From Oscillospiraceae bacterium (GTDB lineage: Bacteria > Bacillota_A > Clostridia > Oscillospirales > Oscillospiraceae), in contig JAFQDR010000235.1 in NCBI GenBank assembly GCA_017415945.1, positions 1-22,654 of the forward strand: a stretch of 22,654 nucleotides of DNA, given 5' to 3'. Below the pieces are notes generated by a model, which saw nothing but the letters and a program-made list of their open reading frames with translations, was not told where the DNA came from and searched no databases. Numbering within the stretch: the first letter of the stretch is position 1; the number at the start of each line of letters is the position of its first letter. Below are positions 19,798 through 22,654 of the stretch, piece after piece. A program made the translations under genes and the position numbers.

Positions 19798-20607
19798 TTA
19801 TTCCAAATACATGGCTCTCAGCTTGTTGAGCTTCTCCTCGGTCATGCCCAGCTTATTGTGGATAAATTCTTCGGCGGTGCACATGGCCTCGGCTTTGTCC
19901 CGCAGTACCTTGGGAAAGTCAGGGTGCACCCCGTCCATGATGCGGATGATCTCCATGAGCTCGTCGTCATCTTCAATCAGCCGCGCCCGGCGGATGGTCT
20001 CCATGGTCACAGGGGTCAGGCGGTGGGCGGTGTAGAGATAGTCTTCCAGAATCAAGTCTTCGGGGACGCCCAGCATCCATTCCAGCAGCATGGCCCCTGT
20101 GCCGCAGCGGTCCTTGCCCATGGTGCAGTGCCACAGAACAGCTCCCTCCTCCTGCCGCAGCAGCAGGTCGAAGAACTTGGCGTAGTTTTCCAAACCTTCT
20201 TCCTCGAAAAACTTGCCGTACAGTCCCTTCATGCGCTCGTGGGGGTCACAGCCTTGTACGTTGTGGGCCATGTTCAGCGCGGATTCCACAGGACTCGGCA
20301 CAGCGGTTTCGCGGGTGATGCCTTCCACCTTCTTTTCGAAGATGGGGCAGCGGAGGTATTCCACGCCCTTCAGCTTGGTGTCGGGACGGCGGTGCATCTC
20401 ATTTTCCGTGCGCATATCGATGACGGTGCGCAGGTGATAGTCCTCCGTGAGCTTCCGAGCATCCTCGGGGGTAATGTATGCCAAATGCCCGCAGCGCAGG
20501 AGACGGCCGTACTTGATGTGCTTGCCGTCAGCGGCGGGCAGCCCTCCAAGGTCACGGAAGTTGGGGGCACCCTCCAAGCGGTGCTTTTCAAATAGGGTGT
20601 GGATCAT
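19798..20607 (-). CDS. Tyrosine-protein phosphatase (PF13350 type)
   Basis: The 269-residue product carries the family's N-terminal NFRDLGG (16-22), LLRCGHLAYIT, VIDMRTENE, and the active-site loop HCTMGKDRCG with nucleophile Cys161 and phosphate-binding Arg167. These HCxxGKDRxG enzymes dephosphorylate tyrosine or phosphoinositides in other bacteria; here the substrate is unknown. No signal peptide is present. The ATG at 20607 overlaps the TGA of tatD (ATGA), and GGAG lies about 12 bases upstream inside tatD, so translation is coupled to tatD. Confidence 0.9.
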   Translation of the reverse strand: MIHTLFEKHRLEGAPNFRDLGGLPAADGKHIKYGRLLRCGHLAYITPEDARKLTEDYHLRTVIDMRTENEMHRRPDTKLKGVEYLRCPIFEKKVEGITRETAVPSPVESALNMAHNVQGCDPHERMKGLYGKFFEEEGLENYAKFFDLLLRQEEGAVLWHCTMGKDRCGTGAMLLEWMLGVPEDLILEDYLYTAHRLTPVTMETIRRARLIEDDDELMEIIRIMDGVHPDFPKVLRDKAEAMCTAEEFIHNKLGMTEEKLNKLRAMYLE

Positions 20608-21365
20608 ATGCCGAATAGTCTCCTTCCGTTTTCCATGGTGACCGCCGCGGCCTCCTCCATGGAGATGCCCTTCACCTCACCGATCTTGGCGGCGATGTAC
20701 CGGAGCTTGCTTGAGTCGTTGCGCTTGCCGCGGAAGGGCTCGGGAGTCAGGTAGGGGGAGTCCGTTTCAATGAGAATGCGGTCAAGGGGGGTGACTTCCA
20801 GAACTTCCAGCTGCTTGCGGTTGTTCTTATAGGTAACGGGGCCGTCGAAGCCCAGATACCAGCCACGCTTCAGCAGCTCCTTTGCCATTTCGGGGCTGCC
20901 CGAATAGCAGTGGAACACACCGGGGATGTCGTATTCCTTGGCGATAGAGAGAATGTCCCCATGGGCCTCACGGTCATGGATGATGACGGGCAGTCCCAGC
21001 TCCAGTGCCAAGTCCATCTGGGCACGGAGGGCCTTGTGCTGCAGTTCAATGTAGGTTTTGTCCCAGTAGTAGTCCAGACCGATTTCCCCGATGGCAACCA
21101 CCTTGGGGTGCTTGGCCAGCTGACGGAGATTCTCGATGGAGGCCTCGTTCCAGCCGCTGTCGATCAAATCACTGGGGTGCCAGCCCACGGCGGCGTAGAC
21201 AAAGGGGAACCGCTCTGCCAGCGCGATGGCGGTTTTGGAGGATTCCTCCTCGCAGCCGGGGTTCACGATGAGGCTGACATTTTGTTCGGGCATGGAAGCA
21301 AGCAGCTCCATGCGGTCGGAGTCGAATTTATGGCTGTCGAAATGTGCGTGTGTATCAAAAAACAT
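20604..21365 (-). CDS. tatD: TatD family metal-dependent hydrolase
   Basis: The 253-residue product begins MFFDTHAHFDSHKF, with GGAG six bases before the ATG; longer in-frame starts run through the promoter. Metal ligands of the TatD fold are complete: His6 and His8 (THAHFD), Glu94 (IGEIGLDYYWD), His130 (VIIHDREAHGD), His152 (VFHCYSGSP) and Asp202 (IETDSPYLTPEP). TatD proteins are cytoplasmic 3'-5' DNases or related hydrolases acting in DNA quality control. It is the first gene of a two-gene unit with the tyrosine phosphatase. Confidence 0.94.
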   Translation of the reverse strand: MFFDTHAHFDSHKFDSDRMELLASMPEQNVSLIVNPGCEEESSKTAIALAERFPFVYAAVGWHPSDLIDSGWNEASIENLRQLAKHPKVVAIGEIGLDYYWDKTYIELQHKALRAQMDLALELGLPVIIHDREAHGDILSIAKEYDIPGVFHCYSGSPEMAKELLKRGWYLGFDGPVTYKNNRKQLEVLEVTPLDRILIETDSPYLTPEPFRGKRNDSSKLRYIAAKIGEVKGISMEEAAAVTMENGRRLFGI

Positions 21366-21395
21366 AGGATGCTCCTGTTGGGATTGTTTTTTGCT

Positions 21396-21424
21396 ATTAT
21401 ACCAAGTTTTTGTGAGCTGCGCAA
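21396..21424 (-). promoter_or_regulatory. Promoter of tatD
   Basis: TTGCGC (21419-21424), a 17-base spacer and consensus TATAAT (21396-21401) with TGG before it (extended -10) on the minus strand. The leader is about 25 bases. Confidence 0.65.
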
Positions 21425-21461
21425 TGACAAACGAAACCGCTGTACAAATGGGAATGGAACT

Positions 21462-21578
21462 CGTAGGGAGCGTCGTCCTCGACGCTCCGTTCCGCAGATA
21501 GATGATTGCCAATGAACATAAAATGGCACAATGTTTCGGTGAGCAGTAGCGGAGCGTCGGGGACGACGCTCCCTACGA
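21462..21578. repeat. Inverted pair of GTAGGG-type palindromes (family A)
   Basis: GTAGGGAGCGTCG-TCCT-CGACGCTCC (21463-21488) and its inverted copy GGAGCGTCG-GGGA-CGACGCTCCCTAC (21551-21576) flank 62 bases. Each stem is a perfect 9 bp, and the two copies can also pair with each other. The pair sits between the glnS terminator and the tatD promoter. Confidence 0.7.
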
Positions 21579-21590
21579 ATGCAGAGATTG

Positions 21591-21620
21591 AAAAACGCCC
21601 CGGCCATGTGGTCGGGGCGT
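21591..21620 (-). terminator. Terminator of glnS
   Basis: ACGCCCCGGCC pairs with GGTCGGGGCGT (one G-T pair), followed on the minus strand by TTTTCAATC. It lies 11 bases after the glnS stop. Confidence 0.75.
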
Positions 21621-21631
21621 GCTTGATTGTT

Positions 21632-22654
21632 TTATGCCTTGAAGCTGTCCTTCAGTGCTACGGAGCGGTTGAATACCAGATGCTCGGGGGTGGCATCGCG
21701 GTTATCCAGACAGAAGTAGCCCTGACGCATGAACTGGAAGCCTTCGGCGGTCTTGCCCTTCTCGGGCATGGCGATCTTTGCCAGACCTGCTTCCACCTTG
21801 CAGCCGGTGAGCACTTCCAGACTGTCGGGGTTCAGGCAGTCCAGGAAGTTCTTGCCTGCGGCGTCGGGAGCGGCATCGGAGAACAGGTTGGAGTATACGC
21901 GAACCTCTGCATCCGCAGCGGTGGCAGCGTCTACCCAGTGGATGGTGGCACCCTTGACCTTGCGGCCGTTAGCGGGGTTGCCGCCGCGGGACTCGGGATC
22001 GTACTCTGCCAGCACTTCCACAACATTGCCGTTTTCGTCCTTTACGCAGCCGGTGCACTTGATGAGGTATGCGCCCTTCAGTCTGCATTCCAAGCCGTTG
22101 GGGGTCAGTCTCTTGTACTTGGGCACGGGCACTTCCATGAAGTCGTCCGCTTCGATGTACAGGTCACGGGAGAAGCTGATCTCACGTTCGCCGTCTTCGG
22201 GACGCAGGGGGTTATTTTCCACAGTCAGCAGCTCGCTCTGACCCTCGGGGTAGTTGGTGATGGTCAGCTTGATGGGCTTGAGAACTGCCATAACGCGCTT
22301 TGCGTTTTCGTTCAGGTCTTCACGGAGGCAGTGTTCCAAAAATGCGTACTCAACAGTGGAGCTGACCTTGGAAACGCCGTTTCTTGCGGTGAAGTTGCGG
22401 ATGGATGCGGGGGTATAGCCACGGCGGCGCAGACCGCACAGAGTGGGCATACGGGGATCGTCCCAGCCGCTGACCAGACCGTTTTCTACAAGAGCGCGGA
22501 GCTTACGCTTGCTCATAACGGTGTAGTTGATGCCCAGACGAGCAAACTCGATCTGACGGGGCTTGGAGGGGACGTCGGTGTTTTCAATGACCCAGTTGTA
22601 CAGGGGACGGTGGTCTTCGTATTCCAGAGAGCACAGAGAGTGGGTAATGCCTTC
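21632..22654 (-). CDS. glnS: Glutamine--tRNA ligase, C-terminal part
   Basis: 340 codons are present; the start lies beyond the right edge. The frame contains the class I signature VMSKRKL (KMSKS-type loop), preceded by YNWVIENTDVPSKPRQIEFA and followed by the catalytic-core end GLRRRGYTPASIRNF. The C-terminal half is the two-barrel anticodon-binding domain of GlnRS (KPIKLTITNYPEG, then SRDLYIEADDFMEVP, ending in LDNRDATPEHLVFNRSVALKD). It charges tRNA-Gln directly. Many Firmicutes instead use GatCAB amidation, so a bacterial-type GlnRS here is a minor taxonomic marker. Transcription ends at the hairpin just downstream. Confidence 0.95.
   Translation of the reverse strand, partial: EGITHSLCSLEYEDHRPLYNWVIENTDVPSKPRQIEFARLGINYTVMSKRKLRALVENGLVSGWDDPRMPTLCGLRRRGYTPASIRNFTARNGVSKVSSTVEYAFLEHCLREDLNENAKRVMAVLKPIKLTITNYPEGQSELLTVENNPLRPEDGEREISFSRDLYIEADDFMEVPVPKYKRLTPNGLECRLKGAYLIKCTGCVKDENGNVVEVLAEYDPESRGGNPANGRKVKGATIHWVDAATAADAEVRVYSNLFSDAAPDAAGKNFLDCLNPDSLEVLTGCKVEAGLAKIAMPEKGKTAEGFQFMRQGYFCLDNRDATPEHLVFNRSVALKDSFKA

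Overview
The window reads as a chromosomal segment of a moderately GC-rich Clostridia bacterium, most likely a gut member of the Oscillospirales (inference). Reasons are the strong AGGAGG-type ribosome binding sites, sigma-A-like promoters, DUF1836, DegV, DUF1461 and YeiH genes of Firmicutes type, an SLH-domain surface protein with Cys/His repeats, tRNA genes with encoded CCA, and many small palindromic repeats between genes. No phage, transposase, CRISPR or rRNA gene is visible. Most long open frames opposite the real genes are antisense shadows.

Layout, left to right. Positions 1-4100 (minus strand): the 5' part of a nitroreductase-like gene, an exported SLH protein with a long structured leader, and a SulP anion transporter with a STAS domain. 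Positions 4100-8300: a DUF1461 membrane protein (+), a DUF1836 regulator (-) divergent from a DegV/FakB lipid-binding protein (+), then an AI-2E-type permease (-) divergent from an HD hydrolase (+). Positions 8320-12000 (-): glycerophosphodiester phosphodiesterase followed by a complete TRAP transporter (binding lipoprotein, small and large permease). Positions 12369-15060 (-): a truncated AEC transporter with a promoter, a composite palindromic repeat, and an ATP-grasp ligase followed by an esterase. Positions 15259-15842: an XRE regulator and a small Cys-rich protein, divergent around a perfect inverted repeat.

The RNA-rich part (15880-17600) is the most unusual. It holds a tRNA-Pro(GGG) gene (-) followed downstream by two tandem elements of 122 and 108 bp. 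Each element is bounded by inverted copies of the tRNA-Pro T-arm and carries two hairpins whose sequences differ while the flanking core is conserved. Next come an XRE gene whose expected start codon is ATA, and a duplicated tRNA-Asp(GTC)/tRNA-Thr(GGT) operon. Positions 17590-22654: a LysR regulator divergent from a YeiH putative sulfate exporter, then a minus-strand block with a tyrosine phosphatase translationally coupled to TatD, and the C-terminal part of glutaminyl-tRNA synthetase.

Two families of short palindromic repeats are scattered through the intergenic regions. Family A starts with GTAGGG followed by a hairpin. Family B is a CCTCC/GGAGG hairpin plus a second hairpin of variable sequence. 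One near-identical intrinsic terminator hairpin recurs after both tRNA-Thr copies and after yeiH. The best candidates for something undescribed are the tRNA-Pro-bounded elements, the symmetric operator between the XRE and Cys-rich genes, the leaderless DUF1836 promoter, and the GDPD-TRAP operon.
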